Source of the DNA: Deltaproteobacteria bacterium | Lineage (GTDB): Bacteria > Myxococcota > Myxococcia > Myxococcales > SZAS-1 | NCBI GenBank assembly: GCA_018266075.1 | Contig: JAFEBB010000027.1 | Coordinates: forward strand, 26,307 to 90,306 | DNA length: 64,000 nt | Direction of reading: 5' to 3' | Part shown: one piece after another, positions 10,362 through 20,173 of the stretch | How positions within the stretch are numbered: position 1 is the stretch's first letter | Layout of the letters: every line of letters begins with the position of its first letter | Position numbers and translations under genes: made by a program | Notes under the pieces: generated by a model | What the model saw: only the letters and a program-made list of their open reading frames with translations | The model's database searches: none | Told to the model about the DNA's origin: nothing

Positions 10362-11522
10362 CTACGCGTGCTCGAACGCCTGCGCGAGATCGTCGATGAG
10401 ATCGCGCGAGTCTTCGATGCCGACGGAGAGGCGGATGAAGCCGTCGTCGATGCCGAGCTTCTGGCGCGTGGCCGCGGGCACCGAGGCGTGGGTCATGATC
10501 GCCGGGTGCTCGATGAGCGATTCCACGCCGCCCAGGCTCTCCGCGCACGCGAAGACCTTCACGCTCTCGAGGAACTTCTTCGCCGCGGGCAGCCCGCCCT
10601 TGATCACGAACGTGCACATGCCGCCGAAGCCGCTCATCTGCTTCTTGGCCAGCGCGTGCTGCGGGTGCTCGGGCAAGCCAGGCCAGGTGACCTTCTCGAC
10701 CTTCTTGTGGCTCTTGAGGAACTCGACCACCTTCGCCGCGTTCTGCGCGTGCCGCTCCATGCGCACGCCGAGCGTCTTCAGGCCGCGAAGCACGAGGAAG
10801 CTGTCCATCGGCCCGGGCACGCCGCCCACCGCGTTCTGCAGGAAGGCGAGGCGCTGCGCGAGCTCGCCGTCGCGCGTGCCGATGAAGCCGCCGACGACGT
10901 CGGAGTGGCCGTTCAGGTACTTGGTGGTGGAGTGCACGACCACCTTCATCCCCAGGTCCAGCGGGCGCTGGAAGTAGGGCGTCATGAAGGTGTTGTCCGC
11001 GATGGAGATGATGCCGCGCTTGTTCGCGATCTCCGCCACGCGCGCGAGGTCCACCAACTTGAGCATCGGGTTCGTCGGCGTCTCGGTCCAGATGGCCTTG
11101 GTGTTCGGCTTGATCGCCGCCTCGAGGTTCTTCACGTCGCTGAGGTCGACGAAGTCGAAGCTCAGGCCCATGCGCTTGAAGACCTTGTCGAAGATGCGGA
11201 ACGTGCCGCCGTACAGGTCGTCGCTGGCGATGATGTGATCGCCGGCGTCGAAGAGGTGCATCAAGCAATCGGTCGCCGCGAGGCCCGAGGCGTAGCAGAG
11301 GCCGTGGCTCGCGCCCTCGAGCGCGGCCAGGCAGTCCTCGAGCGCCTTGCGGGTGGGGTTCTTGGTGCGGCTGTACTCGTAGCCCTTGTGCACGCCCGGG
11401 CCGGCCTGGACGTACGTCGACGTGAAGTACACCGGCGTCATGATCGCGCCGGTGGTGGGATCCGGCACCTGGCCGGCGTGGATGGCGAGGGTGTCGAAGC
11501 GGTGCTTGGTGTCGGTCGACAT
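10362..11522 (-). CDS. Cystathionine gamma-synthase/gamma-lyase family PLP enzyme
   Basis: The 386-residue protein belongs to the Cys/Met-metabolism PLP family of normal length. It has YEYSRTKNPTRKALE (substrate and phosphate contacts), CYASGLAATD, DDLYGGT, the Asp-containing IADNTF strand, and the PLP lysine at about residue 201 in HSTTKYLNGHSD. It is cytosolic and acts in transsulfuration: either homoserine ester plus cysteine to cystathionine, or the reverse cleavage of cystathionine. Sequence motifs alone do not separate the synthase from the lyase. Start ATG 11522 gives the usual N-terminus (HRFDTLAIHAGQ). It stands alone, head-to-head with the next kinase gene. Confidence 0.9.
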   Translation of the reverse strand: MSTDTKHRFDTLAIHAGQVPDPTTGAIMTPVYFTSTYVQAGPGVHKGYEYSRTKNPTRKALEDCLAALEGASHGLCYASGLAATDCLMHLFDAGDHIIASDDLYGGTFRIFDKVFKRMGLSFDFVDLSDVKNLEAAIKPNTKAIWTETPTNPMLKLVDLARVAEIANKRGIISIADNTFMTPYFQRPLDLGMKVVVHSTTKYLNGHSDVVGGFIGTRDGELAQRLAFLQNAVGGVPGPMDSFLVLRGLKTLGVRMERHAQNAAKVVEFLKSHKKVEKVTWPGLPEHPQHALAKKQMSGFGGMCTFVIKGGLPAAKKFLESVKVFACAESLGGVESLIEHPAIMTHASVPAATRQKLGIDDGFIRLSVGIEDSRDLIDDLAQAFEHA

Positions 11523-11650
11523 GGTGCGCTCGGGGCGGGAAGGGCGCGAACGATACCCGCGGCTCAGCGTCGAAACCAGCACTCGCCTGCCTGCATGGCT
11601 TTTGTCGGCAATTTCTGACTATGGAGGCCCCCGCTTACACTTGGGACACG

Positions 11651-13129
11651 ATGGCCTCGGCCCTGCCAGCACCGTTTGGCCGGTACACGCTGCAGAAGCG
11701 CATCGCCACCGGCGGCATGGCGGAGATCTATCTCGCCAAGCAGCAGGGGCCGGGGCGCTTCGAGCGGAGCCTCGTCATCAAGCGCATCCTGCCGCACCTG
11801 GTGGAGGACCCGAAGTTCACCGCCATGTTCCTCGACGAGGCCGCGCTCGCCGCGCACCTCTCGCATCCGCACATCGCGCAGGTGCACGACTTCGGCCTCG
11901 AGGACGGCAGCTACTACATCGCCATGGAGCTGGTGCGCGGGCCGGATCTCAAGCGCATCATCAATGCCTGTCGCGAGCTGGGTCGGAGGATTCCGGTTCC
12001 CGTGGCCGTGCGCGTGATGGCGCACGTGCTCGGCGCGCTCCACTACGCGCACCAGGCCACCAACGACAAAGGCGAGCCGCTGCACGTGGTGCACCGCGAC
12101 GTGAGCCCGCAGAACGTGCTCATCAGCCAGGACGGCGTGGTGAAGCTGGTGGACTTCGGCATCGCCAAGGCCGCGGACACCTCGCATCAAACCGAAGCCG
12201 GCGTGGTGAAGGGCAAGTTCGCCTACCTCGCGCCGGAGCAGCTCGGTCAGGATCCGCTCGACGGCCGCTGCGATCTGTTTGCAGCGGGATTGGTGCTGCA
12301 CGAGCTGCTCACGCTGGAGCGTGTGTACGCGGGCGAAGGGCCGACCGTGCTGCGCGCGGTGATGGCGGCCAACGTTCCGCCGGTGCGCCAGATGCGCGCG
12401 GACGTGCCGCCCGAGCTGGAAGAGGCGCTGGGCTGGTCGCTGCAGAAGGACCGCGATCGCCGGCCGAAGGATTGCCGCGCCATGCAGCACGAGCTGGAGC
12501 AGCTGCTCGTGAACTGGGGCAAGAGCATCCCCGACGACGAGATCGCCCAGTTCATCCGCACGCTCGAGGTGGACTGGGGAAAGCCGCTCTCCGCGCTCGG
12601 CACGGGGAGCTTGAGCGGGCCGAAGAGTGTGTCGAGCGTGTCCATCGACATCGACGTCACGCCGTCGCGGCCGCCGCCCGCGCGCATCCGCACCGAGCAG
12701 GTGCCCGAGCTTCAAGAGCCCGAGCCGCTGCCACTCACCGCGAAGCGAGCCGAGAGCGGCAAGCACCGCCCCATCGCCGACGAGGACGAGTCGACCGTGG
12801 CGCCCCAGCCGCTCACCAAGCGGTCCGGCGAGATGCCGCGGCTCGCGCGTCCGATCTCCGAGCCGACGATCCAAGCCGCGCCCACGCCGCTCACGAAGAA
12901 GTCGTCGCCCGGGTTCAACGCGCGCCCGCCGACGCCCGCGTCGCTGCGGCCGATTGAAGGTCCCGTGGGCCGCTCGACGCTCATGGCCAACGAGGCCGCG
13001 CCGAGCTCGAACCGCGGGCTGATGATTGGGCTCGTGGCCGCGCTCGTGCTGGCCGCGGCTGGATTCTTCGGCGTGAAGTTCTTCTTCGGCGCCGAGCCGC
13101 AGAAGGCGCCGGTGCACGTCGGGCCGTAG
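11651..13129 (+). CDS. Membrane-anchored Ser/Thr protein kinase
   Basis: From ATG 11651 (ribosome site GGGA 8 nt upstream) the protein has 492 residues; ATG 11621 would add ten. The kinase domain (about 11-275) has ATGGMAEIY, Lys44 in LVIKRILPHL, VHRDVSPQNVLI, DFGIAKA and KFAYLAPEQ. The IKRILPHL and HRDVSPQN variants are typical of myxobacterial kinases. A long Pro/Ser/Arg-rich tail with repeated PLTKKS/PLTKRS-type motifs (about 330-445) runs to one membrane helix near the C-terminus (about 457-478). Only some 14 residues lie beyond it, so it has no external sensor. Signal input is therefore probably cytoplasmic; targets are unknown. Confidence 0.88.
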   Translation: MASALPAPFGRYTLQKRIATGGMAEIYLAKQQGPGRFERSLVIKRILPHLVEDPKFTAMFLDEAALAAHLSHPHIAQVHDFGLEDGSYYIAMELVRGPDLKRIINACRELGRRIPVPVAVRVMAHVLGALHYAHQATNDKGEPLHVVHRDVSPQNVLISQDGVVKLVDFGIAKAADTSHQTEAGVVKGKFAYLAPEQLGQDPLDGRCDLFAAGLVLHELLTLERVYAGEGPTVLRAVMAANVPPVRQMRADVPPELEEALGWSLQKDRDRRPKDCRAMQHELEQLLVNWGKSIPDDEIAQFIRTLEVDWGKPLSALGTGSLSGPKSVSSVSIDIDVTPSRPPPARIRTEQVPELQEPEPLPLTAKRAESGKHRPIADEDESTVAPQPLTKRSGEMPRLARPISEPTIQAAPTPLTKKSSPGFNARPPTPASLRPIEGPVGRSTLMANEAAPSSNRGLMIGLVAALVLAAAGFFGVKFFFGAEPQKAPVHVGP

Positions 13130-13192
13130 TCACTCCATCCATCCAGCGCAGAACGACGCGCCCGCCCCGGGGCCTGGCTGCTCCCTCGGCGC

Positions 13193-15040
13193 GTGCGCAC
13201 CTTGCATCTGATGGGCTGGCGGGCGTGGGCGAGGGGGAGGGCGGCGAAGGTCGCGCTGGCGGCGCTGTGCGCGCTCGCGGTCGTCGAGCTCGCGTGGCTG
13301 ATCGTCGCCAATGTCGCGCTTGGCTTTCAGCTCCCCGCGCGGCTCGTGGGCCAGAGCGCGAACACGAAGCTCGGCTACGCGCGCGCGTGGAGCCTCTATC
13401 CCGGTGATTTGCGCGTGCGCGGCTTGTGGCTGCACGTCGAGTCCTCGGACCACCGCATCGACGTGGACGTCGAGCACGCCCACGCCGGCGTCGATCTCCT
13501 GGCGCTGCCCAAGCGACGCTTTCGCACGCGCTGGCTCGAGGGAAACGGCGTCGTCGTTCGCGTTCACGAGGAGAAGCACGCGCTCCATGCGGTGGAGGCC
13601 GGCGCGTCGCCCGGGCACTGGTCGGCCCAGCTCGACGAGGTGGAGCTGCGCCAGGTCCGCGAGCTGCGGCTCGGTTGGGCGCACGTACACGGGATGGGTC
13701 GAATCCGCGGGCGGGCTTTTCTTTCCGCGAATCGCATCGACGTGGGACCGGTCGCGTTCGATCTGGGAACGGGCCAGGTCCAGGTGGCCAACCAGCTGCT
13801 CGCCGATTGGGTGGGCGTGCACGGACGCATCACGATTTCGCCGTTCGATCCGCGAAGCGTGAAGGGCGGGGCGATCTTCGAGCGGATCAGCGGCCGTGCG
13901 GATGTGCGCGCCAACGTGGCCGGCCTCGAGGCGCTCGATTCCGCGATGCCGTGGCTGAACGCGCGCGGCCTGGGCGATGTGCAGGCCAGCGTGGTCGTGT
14001 CCCACGGCGTGCTCGCGCACGGCACCACGGCTCAGCTCCGCTTGCACGACGCGCGCATGACGCTCGGGCCCGCAACCTTCGCGGGCGCGCTCGAGGGCCA
14101 GCTCTCGGTGAAGGATACGCGTGAGACGCTGGCCGAGGTGCAGCTCGAGCGGCTCGCGATTTCAATTCGCGATCAGCCCTCGGTTCGCGTGCACGACGGC
14201 GCGATCGATCTCACCGCGCACTTTCCCGCGCCCACGCTTCGAGGTCCCCTGCCGCCCGCGCGCGCCAGCCTGCGCGTGCGCGACGTGCGGCTGGAGCTCG
14301 CCGCGCTCTCCGCGCTCCTGCCGCCGCAGCTCGAGATCCGCCTCGGCGAGGCCACGCTCGATGGCTCCTTCGAGCTCGGCCGCCGAACGGAAGGCCAGCT
14401 CCACCTCATGACCAACGAGCTCGTGCCGGCGCTCGCAGGCCACGCGATGCGCGCCGACCTGGAAGCCGACGTGAACGTGCAAGCCGTCTCGCTCGAGCCG
14501 CTCGCGCTCGATCTCGGCGGAACCAGCCTGGAGCTGCACACGGGCAGCGCGGCCGGACTCGACGGGCTCCTCGGCTGGTGGATGCAGGGCAAGCTCGATC
14601 GCGCCACGCTCGAGCTCGAGCCGCACGTGCGTGGCTCCATGAGCGCCTCGCTCGTGGAGCGCGATGGGCTGCCCTGGCTCTCGGTGCTCCGCTTGGCGGG
14701 CAAGGTTCCGAGCGGGTGGGCGCACGCCCTCAACCAACCCGGGCTGCTCATCGAGCTCGACGCGCAGTCGGGCGATCGCCAGCTCACGCTCTCGTCGCTC
14801 CGCGCGCGCGGGCCGCAGCTCTCGCTCGAGGGCGGATTGCGCGTGGCCGAGAGCGTCGACGGCGCCTTCAAGCTCTCGAACGACGCGCCCGTGGGCATCG
14901 CGATTCGTCAGGGAGCGCTCGAGTTCGTCGATCGGCCCGACCGCGCGTGGCTCAAGAGCCAGCTCGACGTCCTCGCCACGAGCCAACTTCGCACCCCGCC
15001 TGTGCACCGGGCGACAGGGCGCCGCAGCGCTCGTCGGTAA
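13193..15040 (+). CDS. AsmA/DUF748-like membrane-anchored periplasmic protein
   Basis: The protein has 615 residues from GTG 13193 (ATG 13211 is an alternative). One N-terminal membrane helix (about 20-42) leads into a very long region of repeating beta strands (ARAWSLYPGDLRVRGLWLHVE, then LGPATFAGALEGQLSVKD and similar). This is the layout of AsmA, DUF748 and TamB-like proteins that span the periplasm and carry lipids to the outer membrane. The last 25 or so residues (RTPPVHRATGRRSARR) look unlike the rest, and a nearby frameshift is possible. It sits 130 nt upstream of parC on the same strand, with a T-rich run in between. The family call rests on architecture. Confidence 0.6.
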   Translation: MRTLHLMGWRAWARGRAAKVALAALCALAVVELAWLIVANVALGFQLPARLVGQSANTKLGYARAWSLYPGDLRVRGLWLHVESSDHRIDVDVEHAHAGVDLLALPKRRFRTRWLEGNGVVVRVHEEKHALHAVEAGASPGHWSAQLDEVELRQVRELRLGWAHVHGMGRIRGRAFLSANRIDVGPVAFDLGTGQVQVANQLLADWVGVHGRITISPFDPRSVKGGAIFERISGRADVRANVAGLEALDSAMPWLNARGLGDVQASVVVSHGVLAHGTTAQLRLHDARMTLGPATFAGALEGQLSVKDTRETLAEVQLERLAISIRDQPSVRVHDGAIDLTAHFPAPTLRGPLPPARASLRVRDVRLELAALSALLPPQLEIRLGEATLDGSFELGRRTEGQLHLMTNELVPALAGHAMRADLEADVNVQAVSLEPLALDLGGTSLELHTGSAAGLDGLLGWWMQGKLDRATLELEPHVRGSMSASLVERDGLPWLSVLRLAGKVPSGWAHALNQPGLLIELDAQSGDRQLTLSSLRARGPQLSLEGGLRVAESVDGAFKLSNDAPVGIAIRQGALEFVDRPDRAWLKSQLDVLATSQLRTPPVHRATGRRSARR

Positions 15041-15170
15041 CCCAGCCGGGGCGTCGATCGCCCAACACGCGGATCTTGCAGGGTCTGCGGCTCCGAGTAT
15101 CTTTCGCGGTCGATTTTTTTACAGGCATGTAGCACGGCCCTAATGTGCCGCGCAGGAGCCTGGAGAAGGC

Positions 15171-17501
15171 ATGGCCACGACCAAGAGCAAGTCTGCACCG
15201 CCGCCGCCGCCCGAAGAACCGACCGTTCCGCTGCTCGAAGAGACGCAGCGTCGGTATCTGAACTACGCGCTCTCGGTGATCACCTCGCGCGCGCTGCCCG
15301 ACGTGCGCGACGGCCTCAAGCCCGTGCAGCGGCGCATCCTCTTCGGGATGTTCCATGACGAGCACCTGACGCCCGACCACAAGTACACCAAGAGCTCCAA
15401 GGTCGTGGGCACGGTGATGGGCAACTATCACCCACACGGCGACGCTTCGATTTACGAGGCGATGGCGCGCCAGGCGCAGCCGTGGAGCATGCGGCTGCCG
15501 CTCGTGGACGGGCAGGGCAACTTCGGCTCGCTCGACGGCGACCAGCCCGCGTCCATGCGCTACACCGAGGCGCGCCTTCAGCGCTCGGCCATGGAGCTCC
15601 TGAGCGAGCTGCGCAGCAAGACGGTGCCGTACCGCCCGAACTACCTGGGCACCGCCGAAGAGCCCATCGTCCTGCCCGCGCGCTTCCCGCAGCTGCTCGT
15701 GAACGGCGCCTCCGGCATCGCCGTGGGCATGGCCACCAGCATCCCGCCGCACAACCTCGAGGAAGTCACCGAGGCCTGCGTCGCGCTCATCGACGACTCC
15801 AAGCTCGAGACCAAGGACCTGCTCAAGTTCGTCAAGGGACCTGACTTTCCCACCGGCGGCTGGATCACCAGCAGCAAGGCCGAGATCCGCGCGGTCTACG
15901 AGAACGGGCAGGGCGCGATCAAAGTGCGCGGCGAGTGGAGCCCCGAGGAAGGCAAGCGCGGCGCCTCGCACGTGATCATCACCAGCATCCCGTACGCGGT
16001 GAACAAGAGCACGCTGGTGGAGCAGATCGCCGAGATCGTGATGGGCAAGAAGGTGCCCGGCCTGCTCGACGTCCGGGACGAGAGCACCGACGACGTGCGC
16101 ATCGTGCTGGAGCTCAAGAAGGAGAGCGATCCGGCCGTGGTGATGGCCTACATCTACAAGCACACCGCGCTGCAGACGAACTTCAACGTCAACCTCACCT
16201 GCCTCATCCCCACGGAAGTTCCCGAGATCCAGAAGCCGGACCGGCTCGACCTCAAGCGGATGCTCCAGTTCTTCCTCGACTTCCGCATGGAGGTGGTGAC
16301 CAACCGCTTCCAGCACGAGCTCGACGAGCTGCGCCGCCGCATCCACATCCTCGAGGCATTTGCCAAGGCGTACGACGTCCTCGACGAGATCATCCGCATC
16401 ATCCGCAAGAGCGAGGGCAAGCAGGACGCGGCCGAGAAGTTGATGGCCAAGTTCGAGTTCGACGAGGACCAGACCGAAGCCATCCTCGAGATGAAGTTGT
16501 ACAAGCTCGCCAAGCTCGAGATCTTGGCCATCACCACCGAGCTCAAGGAGAAGGCGGCCACGGCCAAGGAGATCGCCGCCATCCTCAAGAGCGAGGCGCG
16601 GCGCTGGACGGTGGTGAAGAAGGAGCTGCAGGAGGTCGCCAAGCAGTTCGCCGACAAGCGGCGCACCAAGATCAGCGGCGCCGGCGACGAGCCCGAGTTC
16701 GATCCCGAGGCGTACATCGTCCAGGAGGACGTGAAGGTGCTGCTCAGCCGCGACGGCTGGGTGAAGCGGGTCCGCGAGATCAAGGACCTCTCCACCACGC
16801 GCCTGCGCGACGGCGACAGCCTGGCTGCGGTGGCCGCGGGCTCCACCAAGGAGCTGGTGGTCTTCTTCTCGAACTACGGCAGCGCGTACGTGAGCCGCAT
16901 CGCCGACATCCCGGCGACGACCGGCTACGGCGAGCCGGTGCAAAAGCTCTTCAAGTTCGACGACGGCGAAGCGGTGGTGGGCATGATCAGCCTCGACCCG
17001 CGCGTGCTCTTCGACAAGGACAAGGAGGGCAAGCGCTTGATGATGGCCGTGAAGCGCGACGGCATGGCGCTGCGCTTCGACCTCACGCCGCATCTGGAGA
17101 TCTCGACGCGCTCCGGCCGCAAGTTCTGCAAGGCCAGCGCGGGCAGCGAGGTGGTGGGTGTGATGCCCGTGTACGCGAAGGACACGCTCATCGTGGCCAG
17201 CCAGAAGGCGCACGTGCTGCTCTTCGACGCGGCCGAGGTGAACGAGCTCGCCGGTCCTGGCAAGGGCGTCACCGCCATCAAGCTCAAGCCGGACGACAAG
17301 GTGGTGGGCTTTGCGCTCGCGCGGCAGCGCGGCGACGGCCTCACCGTCGAGACCGAGAGCGGCCGCGCCATCACCATCACCCGCGAGAACCAGCAGTCGG
17401 CGTCGCGCGGCGGCAAGGGCGTGCAGGTCGTGAAGCGCGGGACCGTGAAGTGGGTGGCACCGCCGCCCGAGATGATTGAGATCCCGCAGGCCCAGGCCTA
17501 A
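15171..17501 (+). CDS. parC: DNA topoisomerase IV subunit A (type IIA topoisomerase, ParC)
   Basis: The 776-residue protein is a type IIA topoisomerase A subunit: YLNYALSVITSRALPDVRDGLKP at 29-51, winged-helix HPHGD at 87-91, and catalytic Tyr131 in ASMRYTEARL. A coiled-coil tower follows, then a C-terminal beta-pinwheel of about 300 residues. I see no canonical GyrA box (QRRGGKG), only SRGGKG near the end, and the protein is shorter than most GyrA. It lies 9 nt upstream of the B subunit, so I call ParC; GyrA cannot be fully excluded. The position equal to the quinolone-contact Ser80 of E. coli ParC is Ala92. Start ATG 15171 has GGAGAAGG just upstream. Confidence 0.82.
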   Translation: MATTKSKSAPPPPPEEPTVPLLEETQRRYLNYALSVITSRALPDVRDGLKPVQRRILFGMFHDEHLTPDHKYTKSSKVVGTVMGNYHPHGDASIYEAMARQAQPWSMRLPLVDGQGNFGSLDGDQPASMRYTEARLQRSAMELLSELRSKTVPYRPNYLGTAEEPIVLPARFPQLLVNGASGIAVGMATSIPPHNLEEVTEACVALIDDSKLETKDLLKFVKGPDFPTGGWITSSKAEIRAVYENGQGAIKVRGEWSPEEGKRGASHVIITSIPYAVNKSTLVEQIAEIVMGKKVPGLLDVRDESTDDVRIVLELKKESDPAVVMAYIYKHTALQTNFNVNLTCLIPTEVPEIQKPDRLDLKRMLQFFLDFRMEVVTNRFQHELDELRRRIHILEAFAKAYDVLDEIIRIIRKSEGKQDAAEKLMAKFEFDEDQTEAILEMKLYKLAKLEILAITTELKEKAATAKEIAAILKSEARRWTVVKKELQEVAKQFADKRRTKISGAGDEPEFDPEAYIVQEDVKVLLSRDGWVKRVREIKDLSTTRLRDGDSLAAVAAGSTKELVVFFSNYGSAYVSRIADIPATTGYGEPVQKLFKFDDGEAVVGMISLDPRVLFDKDKEGKRLMMAVKRDGMALRFDLTPHLEISTRSGRKFCKASAGSEVVGVMPVYAKDTLIVASQKAHVLLFDAAEVNELAGPGKGVTAIKLKPDDKVVGFALARQRGDGLTVETESGRAITITRENQQSASRGGKGVQVVKRGTVKWVAPPPEMIEIPQAQA

Positions 17502-17510
17502 CTCAGGCGC

Positions 17511-19475
17511 ATGGCAAAGAAGACCACCAAGACGAAGGCGAAGAAGACCGACCGGAGCGCGAACATGGTCACGGCCAGGAAGGGCAGCTACACCGGCGCA
17601 GACATCCAGGTCCTCGAGGGCCTGGAGCCGGTGCGCAAGCGGCCCGCGATGTACATCGGCGGCGTCGGCAATGCCGGCTATCACCATCTCCTCTGGGAGA
17701 TCGTCGACAACAGCGTCGACGAGGTGATCAACGGCTACGCCGACCGCATCGAGGTCACGCTCAAGAAGAACTCGAAGACGGTGATCATCGTCGACAACGG
17801 CCGCGGCATCCCCATCGACATCATGCCGCGCTTCAAGAAGCCGGCGGTCGAGGTGATCCTCTCGACGCTGCACTCGGGCGGCAAGTTCGAGCAGGGCAAC
17901 TACATCCACTCGGGCGGCTTGCACGGCGTGGGCTCGGCCGTGGTCAACGCGCTCTCCAGCGAGATGATCGTGGCAGTTCGCCGCGACAGCGCGTGGCACG
18001 AGATCCGCTTCTCGCGCGGCGAGACCACCCAGAAGCTCAAGAAGACCGGCCCCGCGCGCGGCACCGGCACGACGACCACCTTCACGCCCGACGAGCAGAT
18101 CTTCGGCAAGCAGAGCTTCAACCCCGAGACCATCCGCGAGCGGCTCGAGGCCAAGACCTACGTGCACAAGGGCATGACCATCGTCTTCACGGACGAGGTC
18201 AACGGCCAGACCTACGAGTTCAAGCACGACGGCGGCATCAACGACTACCTGGCCAAGCTCATCACCGAGCGCATGAAGTCGCAGGTGGGCAGCACGTTCG
18301 CGCTCGCGCGCGACGCCGACCCGCGCATGGAGCTCGCGCTGGCCTGGACCGAGGCGCCCGAGGAATACGTCAAGAGCTTCGTCAACGGCATCCCCACGCC
18401 GATCGGCGGCACGCACGAGATCGGCTTCCGCAGCGGCCTGGTGAAGGCGTTCCGCAACTTCATCGAGGCCAACAAGCTCGAGCCCAAGGGCATCAGCCTC
18501 TCCGCCGAGGACATCCGCGAAGGTCTGGTGGGCGTGATCTCGATCTACGTCGCCGAGCCGCAGTTCCAGGGCCAGACCAAGGATCGCCTCAACAACCCCG
18601 AGGTGACCTCGCAGGTCGACGGCGTGGTGCGCCTGGCGCTGGAGAAGTGGTTCTTCGACAACCGCAAGAGCGCCGAGAACATCGTCGCTCGGGCCATCCT
18701 CGCGGCGCGCGCGCGCGAGGCCAGCCGCGCCGCCGTGAAAGAGGTGACGCGCAAGTCGGTCACGCACCGGCTGAACCTGCCCGGCAAGCTCGCGGACTGC
18801 GCGAGCACGAACCCGACGGAGAGCGAGCTCTTCATCGTCGAGGGTGACAGCGCAGGCGGCACTGCGAAGGCCGGCCGCGATCGGCGCACGCAGGCCATCC
18901 TTCCGCTGCGCGGCAAGGTGCTGAACACCGAGAGCGCGAGCACGCAGAAGGTGCTCCAGAACCAGGAGCTGCAAAATCTGGTTCAAGCGCTCGGCTGCGG
19001 CGTCGGCCCGGACTACAACGAGGAGCACCTGCGCTACGGCAAGGTCTTCATCCTCACCGATGCCGACTACGACGGGCACCACATCAGCACGCTGCTGATG
19101 ACCTTCTTCTACCGGCACATGCCGGGGCTGATGCGCAACGGCCACGTGTACCTGGCCGCGCCGCCGCTCTTCCGCATCCAGGCCGGCAAGCAGACCTACT
19201 GGGCCGCGGACGACGACGAGCGAAAGAAGATCGAAGCCGAGCTGCCCAAGAACGTGAAGCCCGACGTGCAGCGGTTCAAGGGTCTGGGCGAGATGAACGC
19301 GGAGCAGCTGAAGGAGACCACGCTCGCGTACGGCAAGCGGCGCGCGTTCAAGGTGCTCATCGAGAACGAGCTCGAGACCGACAAGGTGCTCAACGAGCTG
19401 ATGGGCAAGGATCCGAGCGCGCGGTTCCGCTTCGTGATGGAGCGCGCGGAGCAGGCGACGGAGCTGGATGTCTGA
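17511..19475 (+). CDS. parE: DNA topoisomerase IV subunit B (ParE)
   Basis: The 654-residue ATPase subunit has the GHKL fold: LEPVRKRPAMYIGGVG near 40, EIVDNSVDEVINGY with the catalytic Glu, DNGRGIP, and the lid LHSGGKFEQGNY with SGGLHGVG. The TOPRIM domain has VEGDSAGG and LTDADYDGHHI. Its length and lack of the 160-residue GyrB insert fit ParE. The Lys-rich N-terminus is unusual but short. It follows parC by 9 nt, so both subunits are made together. With ParC it forms the heterotetramer that decatenates daughter chromosomes using ATP. Confidence 0.85.
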   Translation: MAKKTTKTKAKKTDRSANMVTARKGSYTGADIQVLEGLEPVRKRPAMYIGGVGNAGYHHLLWEIVDNSVDEVINGYADRIEVTLKKNSKTVIIVDNGRGIPIDIMPRFKKPAVEVILSTLHSGGKFEQGNYIHSGGLHGVGSAVVNALSSEMIVAVRRDSAWHEIRFSRGETTQKLKKTGPARGTGTTTTFTPDEQIFGKQSFNPETIRERLEAKTYVHKGMTIVFTDEVNGQTYEFKHDGGINDYLAKLITERMKSQVGSTFALARDADPRMELALAWTEAPEEYVKSFVNGIPTPIGGTHEIGFRSGLVKAFRNFIEANKLEPKGISLSAEDIREGLVGVISIYVAEPQFQGQTKDRLNNPEVTSQVDGVVRLALEKWFFDNRKSAENIVARAILAARAREASRAAVKEVTRKSVTHRLNLPGKLADCASTNPTESELFIVEGDSAGGTAKAGRDRRTQAILPLRGKVLNTESASTQKVLQNQELQNLVQALGCGVGPDYNEEHLRYGKVFILTDADYDGHHISTLLMTFFYRHMPGLMRNGHVYLAAPPLFRIQAGKQTYWAADDDERKKIEAELPKNVKPDVQRFKGLGEMNAEQLKETTLAYGKRRAFKVLIENELETDKVLNELMGKDPSARFRFVMERAEQATELDV

Positions 19476-19561
19476 GCGGCGCTGCCGAGAACGTCAGAGG
19501 TCGACGATTCGCGACGCGGGTCCTGGGCTATCGTGCGTTCTCGCGCAACCCAGGGGGCTCG

Positions 19562-20170
19562 ATGCGCTCGCTCGTCACCGGTTCACTGGTCGCATTGGCG
19601 CTCGCTGCGTGCAGCGGAAGCTCGAGTTCCAGCAGCAGCTCCACCAGCTCCAGCTCCAGCTCCACGGGCGGCACATCCACGTCCGGAACGAGCGGCGGCA
19701 CGTCGAGCTCGGGCGGAACGAGCGGCACCTCGGGCAGCGTGTCGGCATGCGAGCTCGAGCTCGACGGCGGCAATTTCCAAGGGTCGTGCGACGGCGGCTG
19801 CTCCAGCAATTGCTTCGGCGGAGGCGACTGCACGATCAACTGCGGCGACAGCAGCGATCCCTCCTGCAGCGGCGCCTCCACGTGCGCGTTCAACGTCGGC
19901 GGCAGCAGCGATCCATCGTGCTCCAGCGGGAGCGACTGCCTGTTCACCGTCATGGCTGGCAGTGATCCGAGCTGCGACGGGGTGGGCACGCGCTGCACCG
20001 TCACGCTCTCCGGCAGCGGCGACTCCATCGACTGCACCGGCGGCGCCACCTGCACCGTGACCTGCTCCGGCAGCGGCTGCAGCGTGTCGTGCGACTCCAG
20101 CTCGAGCTGCACGCTCACTTGTGGAAACGGCGCGCCGCAACACGTGAGCGGAACCGCGAGCTGTCCGTAG
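19562..20170 (+). CDS. Cys-rich lipoprotein with Ser/Gly linker
   Basis: The 202-residue protein starts at ATG 19562 with a signal peptide and lipobox LAAC (Cys17). About 45 residues of almost pure Ser, Thr and Gly follow as a disordered spacer. The C-terminal 140 residues contain over 20 Cys in repeated short units with GSSDPSC, GGDCTINC, SDCLFTV and similar, which suggests a disulfide-stabilised stack of beta turns. It is probably displayed on the outer membrane surface or in the periplasm. No named family is recognised. The same Cys/Ser/Gly pattern occurs in other secreted proteins of this window. Confidence 0.75.
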   Translation: MRSLVTGSLVALALAACSGSSSSSSSSTSSSSSSTGGTSTSGTSGGTSSSGGTSGTSGSVSACELELDGGNFQGSCDGGCSSNCFGGGDCTINCGDSSDPSCSGASTCAFNVGGSSDPSCSSGSDCLFTVMAGSDPSCDGVGTRCTVTLSGSGDSIDCTGGATCTVTCSGSGCSVSCDSSSSCTLTCGNGAPQHVSGTASCP

Positions 20171-20173
20171 CTC

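Noticed and set aside
14952..19145. A reverse-strand open frame of nearly 1400 codons antisense to parC and parE, and similar long antisense frames under most genes
   Set aside because: In such GC-rich DNA, stop codons are rare in the antisense frame paired with G/C third positions. The translations are Arg/Ala/His/Val-rich without domains, and the forward frames are clear known genes.
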